This document shows positions 7,835 to 14,650 of a stretch of 14,650 bases of DNA, piece after piece. Under the pieces are notes generated by a model that ran no database searches, was not told where the DNA came from, and saw nothing but the letters and a program-made list of their open reading frames with translations. Within the stretch, counting starts at the first letter, position 1. Each line of letters opens with the position of its first letter. The stretch comes from Stramenopiles sp. TOSAG23-2 (lineage: Eukaryota > Sar), in NCBI GenBank assembly GCA_900128395.1, contig LT649751.1, positions 1 to 14,650 of the forward strand, read 5' to 3'. A program made the position numbers and the translations under genes.

Positions 7835-10800
7835 ATGAGTAGCACTAGTCTAAAAGCAAGACGGTTAACAGCAACAAGCAATAATAATAATAATGATAAT
7901 AATAGTGATAAAAATGATAACAGCAATAATAATAATAACAAGTACCATGATAAGAAAAAGAGGATTATGCAATCTAGTGCAACGCCATCTAAAACAATGA
8001 AAGTGAAAAAAGATAATAGAAATAAATCTGGATTTCGTTGTACACCAGTAAAAATATTATTATGTTTCCTTTGTGGTTGGATTTCACTAGGTACGCTTGG
8101 TGTATTACTTTATGCAAAACAACATACAGCAGAAGTTCAAACTATGATAAATACCAATTTTCCAGGCTATCATTTTTCATTTAGGAAAGAACCTTTGCGC
8201 AAGCAATTAATGAATGTGCAACGATCATTGAAGAGAGAAAGGGAAAAAAGATTATCGTTGTTTAAAAACGCAAAAATGCTACTATCGGCAGAACAAGCAA
8301 AAGTATTAAAACTAAAAAAACAATTAAAAACTGCTGGTGTTGCAATACTTGGTGGTGGCGACGATGACGATGGTGCAGATAGTGATAAATCTGTTGATAA
8401 TCAAATTAATCAATTTTTTACGTTGGTAAAACAACAAAGTGTCAGCCAAATTAACGATGTTGTTGATACGGCAGAGGAAGAAAAAATGGATCAAACACTT
8501 TATAATTTACACAATAGCATGTCAGAAAATGATATGTCTTTCTTTTTGTTTGGACCTACATTGCAACGTTATTTAGGTGGTCAAATCCCACTTGAAGCTG
8601 GAGGTGGCAGTGGCATCGCTAAATATGTCCGTGGTCTTCATATTGGCGTGTGGTTTCATGATAGTTACAATACAATTAATAAACTAAAATCCATTTTTGA
8701 AAATATAGGATACGTGATGCCATCTGGTAAACGAAATGCAGTACCTGGAATGCCTGGCGATTTGATTTTTGTAGAAAAAAAGAGAAAACGACATCAAATA
8801 TTAACGCCTGTATATGTTTCTCCATTTTACAGAGGCCAGACGTTTGTGTGGCATGGTGGTAAAACTGGTCCCAAAGTATCATACAATAATTTTTTAACTA
8901 CAGCTACAGAAGCTAGTTTATTGAATAACGATGATGAGCAAACTACTTTATTCATACCGACAAACCCACAAGAAATTTTTAAAGAGCAGCGTGGAGATAC
9001 ATTAGCTTTTGGCGGTCATAATCAAAGAATTTCATCACCGACAATGTCTCAACCAGCTAATTTACTTGTCTCCTGTTTAGATAGCGCTCCTTATGATGGG
9101 TACAACGATTATGACGACGAAGGCGACGATGTTAAGACAGGAAAGGAGGACGGTGTTAGTTCTGTGAAAACTAGCGATGGTAATAGTGATGGAGGAAAGA
9201 TAGAGGAAAAAAATAATGGCAAAAGTAATAGCGAAAATAGCGAAATCAAGAAAAAGAAACAAGACTCCAAAACTAGCAAAAATTCGCAGCAGTATATTAA
9301 ACCAACAAAAGATGTGATAGAGATAGTTGATGGCAATAAATTTGTGTTTCATAAAACTATCGCAACCGACTCTGTTTCAAGCGTCATTAATAAATATCAC
9401 ATATCTGAAGCAGATTTTAGAACTTGGAATGAGTTAACTGGTGATATGAAAGTTGGAGAAGAATACATTGTCCAATTGTCTTTGCACGGTAAAGCAAAAA
9501 GTGGTGAAGGTAATAGGAGAAGAAGGCGACTGTTACGATCGGATGACGAACTTTTAGGCATCGTCCGACAATTTTCCAAGTCGAGTGTTTCTAAACGACA
9601 AGAAATTTGGAAAACTGAAATCTTAAAATTATCTAAATCGGACCAAGAACGTATATTGGGACTTTTGGAGAATATGCCTCAGGAAGAAGCAGATCATTCA
9701 CCCGCTAAACCAGCAAAAGAAAAAGAAAAAAAATCAAAAGTAAAGACTTTAAAAAATGTAGTGAAAAAAATTCAGAAAAAGAAATCACAGAAACAAGCAA
9801 ACTCGTACAAAAAGAGAGGAAAGCGGGGTGAAGAACCTGCTCCTAAAAAGGAAGTCAAGAAAGTTGCTTCTAAGAAGGAGGCTAAAATGCATGTTTCGGA
9901 AAAAGAGGTCAAGACAGTTGCTTCTAATAAGGAGGCTGAAAAGCCTGTTACGAAAAAGGAGGCAAAGAAAGCTACTCCAAAAAATGAGGCAACAAAAACC
10001 CAAAGTAAACAGCGGAAACAAAGCGAGATTGTGAAAACGAATCAAGTTAGCAATATCAATAACAATAACAAAAAGCATCAAAATGATGATGGGGACCTTT
10101 TTAACAAGGACAAAATAAACCAAATTTTAAGAAAACACAAAGAGGAGGAAGAGCTCGATAAGAAGCGACAAACTACTATGAAAGAAGCAGAAGAAAGTAA
10201 GCCGAAAGACACACAGAAAAATAGTAAATATACTGAGCCAAAAAAGAAACAATCGAGTCAAAAAGAAGCTGAAGAAACATTACCTCATTCTAGTACAGTC
10301 TATGTGGCCAAAGATGGCGATACAATAGAAACAGTATCTAAAAACTTTGGTATTTCAGCCAATACATTAAGGGCTTTAAACGGGTTAGATCCAAACAACA
10401 AGGAAGATATAATTGAGTCTGGTGAATCATATATTATAAGTGTCCCAGGTGTAAAGCCAGTTGCTTACAGTGATAATGATGATGCGCCATCATCTAATTT
10501 AATGAACAAACATAAGCAAGAAGATTCCACTCCAACTGATAGTAGCAAAAAGCAAAATGAAGCAAACCAAGCAACTAGTACCAGCGATAACAAAGACGGA
10601 AAGTGTGAAAATTCCTGCCCGTATGCAAATGATGGATCGTGTGATGATGGTGGAGAAGGTGCTGAATATTCCTCGTGTGAGCTTGGTACTGATTGCGCGG
10701 ATTGCGGTGTTCGTAAAAGCAAAGGAGGATCATCGCCGTCAGCAGCAAAAGCTGTTGCGAAAGGGGAGAATCAGCAACAACAACAGCAGCAATCCCGCGT

Positions 10801-12727
10801 AGCGGACCATGTTAATAACCGTCCAGTCAATAGTGAAATGCCAAATACAAATGACAATGCAATTGGGGCCCATGAGCTGACGGTCCCCAAACAGGATGCG
10901 TTTGTTGATGATGGAAAAGAGGATTTATTATCCGATTCTTGGGAAGATGATGCGAAGCAATTTGACTACATTAAAGATACTGATAGTGATGATGATCTTA
11001 TTGATAAATATTGTAGTAATAATTGCCAGTATGCTAGTGATGGCATTTGTGATGATGGTGGTAGTGGTTCGAAGAGCCAAGTTTGTAAATATGGAAGTGA
11101 CTGTAATGATTGCGGCAGCCGCGCACCATCAAAAAGTGGCGATGCAAAAGCAAGTGAAAAGCCAAAAGTTGAAGGGAAAAAAAAACTATATTATCCAATT
11201 AGTATTACAAAGAAATTATCAAATGGCGACACCAGTGAAGTATTCTTAGACAATACTTTTATATACCACACTTCGAAGAAAAGCGATACTATTGAGACAT
11301 TAGCCAAGCTTTACAACGTCAATGACAATATGTTACGTCATTGGAATCATTTGGTAACGTCGGAGGATATTGTTGAAGGTACTGAATATCTTGTATGGCG
11401 TGGTGATCCATCAGATCAAAAAGTCACAACATTAAATGAAGAAACAAACGATAAAAGTAGCAGTAGTGGAAGCAGTGGCACTGAGAAAGCTGCAGACAGT
11501 TCCTCCAGCTCTTTAACTAATACGAAGGACAACAGTAAAAAATCTAATACACCTACCCCATTGTACATAGGTGGGCAATTTTATGCCGACTTAGAAGCTT
11601 TAAAGAAAGGTGCATTTGCCCCGGCAACGCTTACTAGCCTAAATGTTGGCCAAAAAGTTTTTGTTAGATCTGGTTCAAGCGTGCATAGCAATTTTTGGTT
11701 TCGTGCACATATTATAGCCCAAGTGACTGGAAAAGGGAAAAATGGCCAAGAGACTACCATGTACAAAGTCGAACCAGTTAATGATAATGATCCAAATGCA
11801 AAAGTGCATGTTGGTGAAAAAATTTCCCGTGAAGATATTGTAGTAGATGAAGTAGCTAAAACATCCGAATTATATGATGTAATACAAAATATTGGAAGAA
11901 AAGGCAGTCGGCAAGGACATGTAATTATTTTCGGAAGAATTTCTGGTATAGTCGGTGGATGGGATAGTATATTGATCTCACCCACAAACGACGGAAGATT
12001 TACAGCTCAAACGGAGAGTCTTAAAGGCTTAAAACGAAATAGTTTAAGTCCCCAGTTTTTCCGCATATATGACAATAATGGCCACGCCCGTGTTGGTAAA
12101 GGTGGAAGCAGAAGCGGGGGGAAAGAATTTGCAAAATTTGTCAGAATGGCAAGTACCCAAACATTATATTTAGCTGAACATGTATTGCGCACAAAGAAAA
12201 TAGTTTTTTGGCTCTCAGGATCCACTGTAAGTGCTTGGAGGCAAACGTGTACGATTGTACCTGATACTATAAGTAAATATGGCAAGCATGATGTCAATCT
12301 TGCCGTGCACTTTTTGGATTGGGAAAGAAGTGTTAAGAAAGATTTGATGCGATACGGATTTGAATTATTGTCGGTCAATGGAGCGGAATTAAAAAAAGAG
12401 ACAGACGATGCGACAATGTTTCAAGGGCTTCAATATATTTTTTCACGACCAGTATATTGTAATTCAAAGCAAAAAAAAAGTCTCGCGCATGCTAAACCAG
12501 AAACTTTAGCAATGTGCGATGGTGCTGGCATGACAAAATATGTGAATAATTTTCAAGTACGTTTGGTAATTGATGTATACCATACAAAACATAACCCGAA
12601 AAAAGAAACCGAGTTATTTGCAGGTAAATTTGATGATGAAGGTGTATTGACAGGTCTGGTAAAAGAACCATTATTTGAATTGAAGTGGGCCGAGTATCTT
12701 GGGAGAAGGTTCCGAATTCCATTGTAG
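7835..12727 (+). CDS. Type II membrane protein with two fukutin/LicD-like domains, three LysM and two LNR modules
   Basis: 1630 residues from the ATG in GACCATGAG; an in-frame TTG upstream is not a credible start. Order: an Asn- and Lys-rich cytosolic tail (1-69), one helix (74-94), and a charged coiled-coil stem (about 118-166), the layout of Golgi type II glycosyltransferases. A fukutin-like domain (234-390) follows, with FFLFGPTLQRYL, IGVWFHD and a W-H-G-G-K-T-G stretch. Then come LysM 1 (503-548, degenerate), a Lys-rich repeat (671-724), LysM 2 (822-870, typical KDGDTIETV), LNR 1 (924-958), LNR 2 (1060-1094), LysM 3 (1142-1188), an SH3/Tudor-like segment (1267-1339), and a second fukutin-like domain (1438-1630) with FWLSGST, AWRQTCTIVP and IDVY. 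Fukutin-family enzymes transfer sugar-alcohol or choline phosphates to glycans, and LysM modules bind GlcNAc polymers. A lumenal or surface glycan role is inferred. The DxD aspartates are eroded in both domains, so catalysis is doubtful. Confidence 0.8.
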   Translation: MSSTSLKARRLTATSNNNNNDNNSDKNDNSNNNNNKYHDKKKRIMQSSATPSKTMKVKKDNRNKSGFRCTPVKILLCFLCGWISLGTLGVLLYAKQHTAEVQTMINTNFPGYHFSFRKEPLRKQLMNVQRSLKREREKRLSLFKNAKMLLSAEQAKVLKLKKQLKTAGVAILGGGDDDDGADSDKSVDNQINQFFTLVKQQSVSQINDVVDTAEEEKMDQTLYNLHNSMSENDMSFFLFGPTLQRYLGGQIPLEAGGGSGIAKYVRGLHIGVWFHDSYNTINKLKSIFENIGYVMPSGKRNAVPGMPGDLIFVEKKRKRHQILTPVYVSPFYRGQTFVWHGGKTGPKVSYNNFLTTATEASLLNNDDEQTTLFIPTNPQEIFKEQRGDTLAFGGHNQRISSPTMSQPANLLVSCLDSAPYDGYNDYDDEGDDVKTGKEDGVSSVKTSDGNSDGGKIEEKNNGKSNSENSEIKKKKQDSKTSKNSQQYIKPTKDVIEIVDGNKFVFHKTIATDSVSSVINKYHISEADFRTWNELTGDMKVGEEYIVQLSLHGKAKSGEGNRRRRRLLRSDDELLGIVRQFSKSSVSKRQEIWKTEILKLSKSDQERILGLLENMPQEEADHSPAKPAKEKEKKSKVKTLKNVVKKIQKKKSQKQANSYKKRGKRGEEPAPKKEVKKVASKKEAKMHVSEKEVKTVASNKEAEKPVTKKEAKKATPKNEATKTQSKQRKQSEIVKTNQVSNINNNNKKHQNDDGDLFNKDKINQILRKHKEEEELDKKRQTTMKEAEESKPKDTQKNSKYTEPKKKQSSQKEAEETLPHSSTVYVAKDGDTIETVSKNFGISANTLRALNGLDPNNKEDIIESGESYIISVPGVKPVAYSDNDDAPSSNLMNKHKQEDSTPTDSSKKQNEANQATSTSDNKDGKCENSCPYANDGSCDDGGEGAEYSSCELGTDCADCGVRKSKGGSSPSAAKAVAKGENQQQQQQQSRVADHVNNRPVNSEMPNTNDNAIGAHELTVPKQDAFVDDGKEDLLSDSWEDDAKQFDYIKDTDSDDDLIDKYCSNNCQYASDGICDDGGSGSKSQVCKYGSDCNDCGSRAPSKSGDAKASEKPKVEGKKKLYYPISITKKLSNGDTSEVFLDNTFIYHTSKKSDTIETLAKLYNVNDNMLRHWNHLVTSEDIVEGTEYLVWRGDPSDQKVTTLNEETNDKSSSSGSSGTEKAADSSSSSLTNTKDNSKKSNTPTPLYIGGQFYADLEALKKGAFAPATLTSLNVGQKVFVRSGSSVHSNFWFRAHIIAQVTGKGKNGQETTMYKVEPVNDNDPNAKVHVGEKISREDIVVDEVAKTSELYDVIQNIGRKGSRQGHVIIFGRISGIVGGWDSILISPTNDGRFTAQTESLKGLKRNSLSPQFFRIYDNNGHARVGKGGSRSGGKEFAKFVRMASTQTLYLAEHVLRTKKIVFWLSGSTVSAWRQTCTIVPDTISKYGKHDVNLAVHFLDWERSVKKDLMRYGFELLSVNGAELKKETDDATMFQGLQYIFSRPVYCNSKQKKSLAHAKPETLAMCDGAGMTKYVNNFQVRLVIDVYHTKHNPKKETELFAGKFDDEGVLTGLVKEPLFELKWAEYLGRRFRIPL
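9845..10006 (+). repeat. Six tandem 27-bp units (9-residue Lys-rich repeat)
   Basis: Inside the large fukutin-like gene, six consecutive in-phase units of exactly nine codons occur (residues 671-724). They follow the pattern K-K-E-[V/A]-x-x-x-[V/A/T]-[S/T], for example KKEVKKVAS and EKEVKTVAS. Similarity is visible at the DNA level too: GTTGCTTCTAA followed by AAGGAGGCT occurs twice. The segment probably forms an extended, strongly charged linker and is likely to vary in copy number. Confidence 0.85.
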
Positions 12728-12895
12728 CATGTGATATTAGAGGACGAATATATAAAAATTTTCTATCTGACGAATATATATTACACGATTTTATGATAGT
12801 AGATCCTATATATCATACGAACCGTATGTAAAAAAAGGTTTTGAACACCAGTCATATTTTTGATTAATATATATATCTGGTATATTAACATATGC

Positions 12896-12922
12896 TAAAA
12901 TGTCCTGATTTTGGACATTTTA
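12896..12922. repeat. Perfect 10-bp hairpin
   Basis: TAAAATGTCC (12896-12905) and GGACATTTTA (12913-12922) are exact inverse complements around a 7-base loop. It lies about 170 bases downstream of the fukutin-like stop, probably in or just past the 3' UTR. The arms contain GTCC/GGAC, so this is not only AT chance pairing. Function is unknown. Confidence 0.6.
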
Positions 12923-13030
12923 CGTCCACCAGTTATGACATACGAAAAAAGAGTATAAACCTATGATATGATATAAATATGTTAGATACGATATAATCTC
13001 GTATAATATACGAACGTACACAAGAAATTT

Positions 13031-13092
13031 ATATAATATATATGAGTAAGAGAACATTTTATATATAATATACATATGAGTAAGAGAAAATT
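13031..13092 (+). repeat. Short tandem duplication around ATGAGTAAGAGAA
   Basis: A unit of about 31-35 bases containing ATATGAGTAAGAGAA and a TTTT run occurs twice in succession (about 13031-13060 and 13065-13094), with C/A substitutions and small AT length differences. It looks like a local slippage or recombination duplication in non-coding DNA. Confidence 0.6.
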
Positions 13093-13110
13093 TTTAATAT
13101 TTTATATTAA

Positions 13111-13254
13111 TATAATAATCTTCCAGACCAATTTTATCCATTAAATGATGATAATAATGAATTATCAAATAATGATTTAGGAGGAAATCGTCCAGGTGAA
13201 TATTCTTCAGAATTAGACTTTGGATTATATAATGGTCAAATACTATGTTATTAA
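13111..13254 (+). pseudogene. Possible coding remnant or terminal exon (hydrophilic 47-codon frame)
   Basis: An open frame without an ATG runs from just after an in-frame TAA at 13108 to a TAA at 13252. Its product is unlike neighbouring AT-rich translations: it contains LPDQFYPLNDD, GGNRPGEYSSELDFG and ends YNGQILCY, with balanced acidic, Gly and Pro residues. TCTTCCAG at 13119-13126, after an AT-rich stretch with ATTAAT, could be a 3' splice site, making this a terminal exon. Alternatively it is debris of a degraded gene or element. No upstream partner exon was found, and no family is recognised. Confidence 0.3.
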
Positions 13255-13269
13255 TTTTTACTGAATTAG

Positions 13270-13283
13270 TTACGAATTCGTAA
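13270..13283. repeat. 14-bp perfect palindrome
   Basis: TTACGAATTCGTAA reads identically on both strands. A related inverted pair, TTCGTA (13348-13353) and TACGAA (13360-13365), lies about 65 bases further on, at the left border of the 120-bp duplication. It may be a protein-binding site or an element end, but chance is not excluded. Confidence 0.4.
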
Positions 13284-13351
13284 GATGTATATTTTATAAT
13301 ACTTGCACACTCAAAAAACAATGTCATGAGTGCGTATCTTTGTACGATTCG

Positions 13352-13473
13352 TAACTTAATACGAAGTATATGCATATGTGGGACATACAACATACACAGA
13401 TTTCTTTTTTTTTTTTTGTTTTAAATAAAAATACTCTGAAAATATATAAAACATAGACACGTACCAATACATT
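13352..13473 (+). repeat. 120-bp direct repeat, copy 1
   Basis: This segment matches 13596-13713 base for base on both sides of a poly(T) tract. Starting with TAACTTAATACGAAG and ending ACGTACCAATACATT, the flanks of 53 and 53 bases are identical by eye. Only the T tract differs: 18 bases with one G here, 14 in copy 2. The near identity implies a recent duplication. Confidence 0.9.
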
Positions 13474-13529
13474 AGTCACCATAGCTCCACACACAAATTT
13501 TAAAATTTATTAATAATATATAAATAAGT

Positions 13530-13576
13530 CATATTGTTGTTGTATTCTTTTGAAGAGTAGGAATTATCACATGAGT
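13530..13576 (+). repeat. Dispersed repeat, copy 2
   Basis: Second copy of the element near 5629-5674; the core 13546-13576 differs by two substitutions and is followed directly by TAAATTAAAA without the 27 extra bases of copy 1. It lies between the two copies of the 120-bp duplication, in the same orientation relative to the window as copy 1. Confidence 0.6.
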
Positions 13577-13595
13577 AAATTAAAATATTAAATTT

Positions 13596-13713
13596 TAACT
13601 TAATACGAAGTATATGCATATGTGGGACATACAACATACACAGATTTCTTTTTTTTTTTTTTAAATAAAAATACTCTGAAAATATATAAAACATAGACAC
13701 GTACCAATACATT
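13596..13713 (+). repeat. 120-bp direct repeat, copy 2
   Basis: Partner of 13352-13473. Its right end lies one base before the PC4 stop codon (13715-13717), so the PC4 3' UTR begins inside this copy. The shorter T tract (14 bases) is the only clear difference from copy 1. Confidence 0.9.
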
Positions 13714-13714
13714 T

Positions 13715-14257
13715 TTAAAAATTTTCAAGCGCCTTATCAATTCCTTCCATGTGTGATTTAAGTTTTTGATATTGCTCAACTGTTAAAGAAATGCCTTTTC
13801 TACCAGGAGCCAATTCACCACCGTCTTTGGTATAATACTCGCGTATGTCAATCAATGCTTTTCCCCTAAATTCACGTACAACAACTTTTCTTTTGTTGGA
13901 AAGTTGGAACTCAGTTGGAACTTCTTCTTCTTCTTCTCGTGCAGACGACGCAGCATTTTTTGAAGCCGCCTCCAATTGTCTTTTTAATGCTTCAATTTCC
14001 AATCGTTGTTTTCTTTCAGTTTCTGATTCACCTTGAGGTTTAAGAGCACCTTTTGAGGCATTGCTGCTGCCGTTACTACTGCTACCGTTCTCAAGTTTCG
14101 ATTTTTTATTATTATTATTATTATCATTGTTATTATTCACACTACTAGCTTTTTGAAAACCACCATCGAAATCTTTTCGTTTCTTGATGTTTGTTTTTTT
14201 TGGTTCTTGGATTTCTTGTTCTTCTTCATCAAAATCATCAATCCATTCAGAAGACAT
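13715..14257 (-). CDS. Transcriptional coactivator PC4/Sub1 (p15) homologue
   Basis: 180 residues from the ATG at 14257. A longer frame upstream is rejected because the protein becomes typical only from MSSEWIDDFDEEE. The N-terminus is acidic (1-18), followed by a Lys-rich patch (19-28), an Asn run (41-50), a Ser/Asn-rich linker and a short charged helix (about 79-100). The PC4 domain occupies about 117-175: FQLSNKRKVVVREFRGK (117-133), IDIREYY (136-142), GRKGISLTVEQY (152-163) and a C-terminal helix ending HMEGIDKALENF. PC4/Sub1 is a nuclear single-stranded-DNA-binding dimer that bridges activators and the RNA polymerase II machinery and helps genome stability. Basic and aromatic residues of the ssDNA surface appear present. 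The protein is longer than human PC4 because of the N-terminal extension. It converges with the fukutin-like gene. Confidence 0.93.
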   Translation of the reverse strand: MSSEWIDDFDEEEQEIQEPKKTNIKKRKDFDGGFQKASSVNNNNDNNNNNKKSKLENGSSSNGSSNASKGALKPQGESETERKQRLEIEALKRQLEAASKNAASSAREEEEEVPTEFQLSNKRKVVVREFRGKALIDIREYYTKDGGELAPGRKGISLTVEQYQKLKSHMEGIDKALENF

Positions 14258-14650
14258 TTTTAAATTGATGCAATGTGTATATCGTTTATCCCTGTACCTA
14301 AATGTTTTTATATGTTCCTTGTTGTTTTGCAAATGTATTTTAAAGGTTGCTACGGGTTGGTCGTTTATACAAATAAATAAAATACAAATCAATTTTTAAA
14401 AAAAATTCATTAACACATTAATTAATTTGATCAGAGTATAATAAGATGTGTGCTGGTGTGCCAGTGTTATTAATAGTGGGCACCTTCCATTATGATTAGT
14501 TTTATTTTTTTCATGATTTTGTTTATTCCATACATTTTGCATAAGTACTACTTAGCACAGCCCTAGTTAATTGCTCCTTTTTTGAAAAAAAATTATTTTG
14601 CACCTTTTTATGGATATTTTTATGTTGATAAATATATAAATTGATATTTC
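14258..14650. other. Upstream flank of the PC4 gene, no gene seen
   Basis: The open frame of PC4 continues upstream to 14392, but the extra 45 residues look like translated 5' UTR. Beyond it lie A- and T-tracts and scattered TATA-like strings. The stretch must contain the PC4 promoter, which I cannot place. No RNA gene or repeat was recognised up to the window edge. Confidence 0.55.

Larger units (their letters stand above)
12728..13714. other. Repeat-rich spacer between convergent genes
   Basis: Nearly 1 kb lies between the stops of the fukutin-like gene and the PC4 gene. It holds a short direct repeat GACGAATATATA (12743-12754 and 12769-12780), a 10-bp hairpin, a duplicated ATGAGTAAGAGAA element, a coding-like remnant, a 14-bp palindrome, a second copy of the dispersed repeat and a 120-bp direct duplication. 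No intact gene was supported. Confidence 0.65.

Noticed and set aside
9785-10123. Minus-strand Leu/Phe-rich frames opposite the Lys-rich linker
   Set aside because: Lys codons read backwards give Phe/Leu, so these hydrophobic frames are an expected artefact of the composition.
13094-13393. 99-codon minus-strand open frame in the repeat-rich spacer
   Set aside because: It crosses the palindrome and the 120-bp repeat, and its start recurs in the second repeat copy as another frame, so it arises from the duplication rather than a gene.
13500-13712. 70-codon minus-strand open frame in repeat copy 2
   Set aside because: It is translated from the poly(T) tract and repeat sequence (Lys run), with no protein-like features.
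14258-14392. N-terminal extension of PC4 by 45 residues
   Set aside because: The acidic N-terminus begins at the inner Met at 14257, and the extension looks like AT-rich 5' UTR. A mitochondrial targeting role cannot be excluded but has no support.

Overview
This is an AT-rich stretch of a nuclear genome from a microbial eukaryote. The eukaryotic signs are a Frizzled-type seven-pass receptor, a SET-domain protein, a PC4/Sub1 coactivator and a Golgi-type glycan-modifying enzyme homologue. Each gene has its own intergenic spacer, one AATAAA signal lies downstream of a stop, and no bacterial operon signals are visible. All visible genes are uninterrupted. Stops TAA, TAG and TGA are all used, so the standard code fits. 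The taxon is not settled. Frizzled-like receptors outside animals are well known in social amoebae, and poly-Asn runs fit such an AT-rich amoebozoan. The two LNR-like modules (Y-A-x-D-G-x-C-D-D-G-G ... G-x-D-C-x-D-C-G) are a type I associate more with stramenopiles and haptophytes. I leave both options open.

Layout. 1-1050 (+): 3' part of a SET/SMYD-like lysine methyltransferase cut by the left window edge. 1051-1612: spacer with a (TG)13 microsatellite. 1613-4573 (+): 986-residue Frizzled/Smoothened-like receptor. 4574-5022: spacer with a poly(A) signal and a 13-bp inverted repeat. 5023-5487 (+): four-pass membrane protein resembling Erg28. 5488-5777: spacer between convergent genes, holding one copy of a dispersed repeat. 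5778-7193 (-): unrecognised polytopic membrane protein. 7194-7834: divergent upstream region. 7835-12727 (+): 1630-residue type II membrane protein with two fukutin/LicD-like domains enclosing three LysM and two LNR modules. 12728-13714: repeat-rich spacer between convergent genes with a 120-bp duplication, hairpins and a coding-like remnant. 13715-14257 (-): PC4/Sub1 coactivator. 14258-14650: upstream region with no gene seen.

The genes do not form an obvious pathway; this is an ordinary eukaryotic neighbourhood of independent genes. The striking product is the 1630-residue protein. Both of its ends look like fukutin-family transferase domains with eroded metal-binding Asp motifs, and carbohydrate-binding-type LysM modules lie between them. 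I read this as a Golgi or surface glycan-handling protein, possibly a pseudoenzyme. The Frizzled-like receptor is the second point of interest: it keeps the overall class F architecture but has Leu in place of the Lys of the KTxxxW motif.
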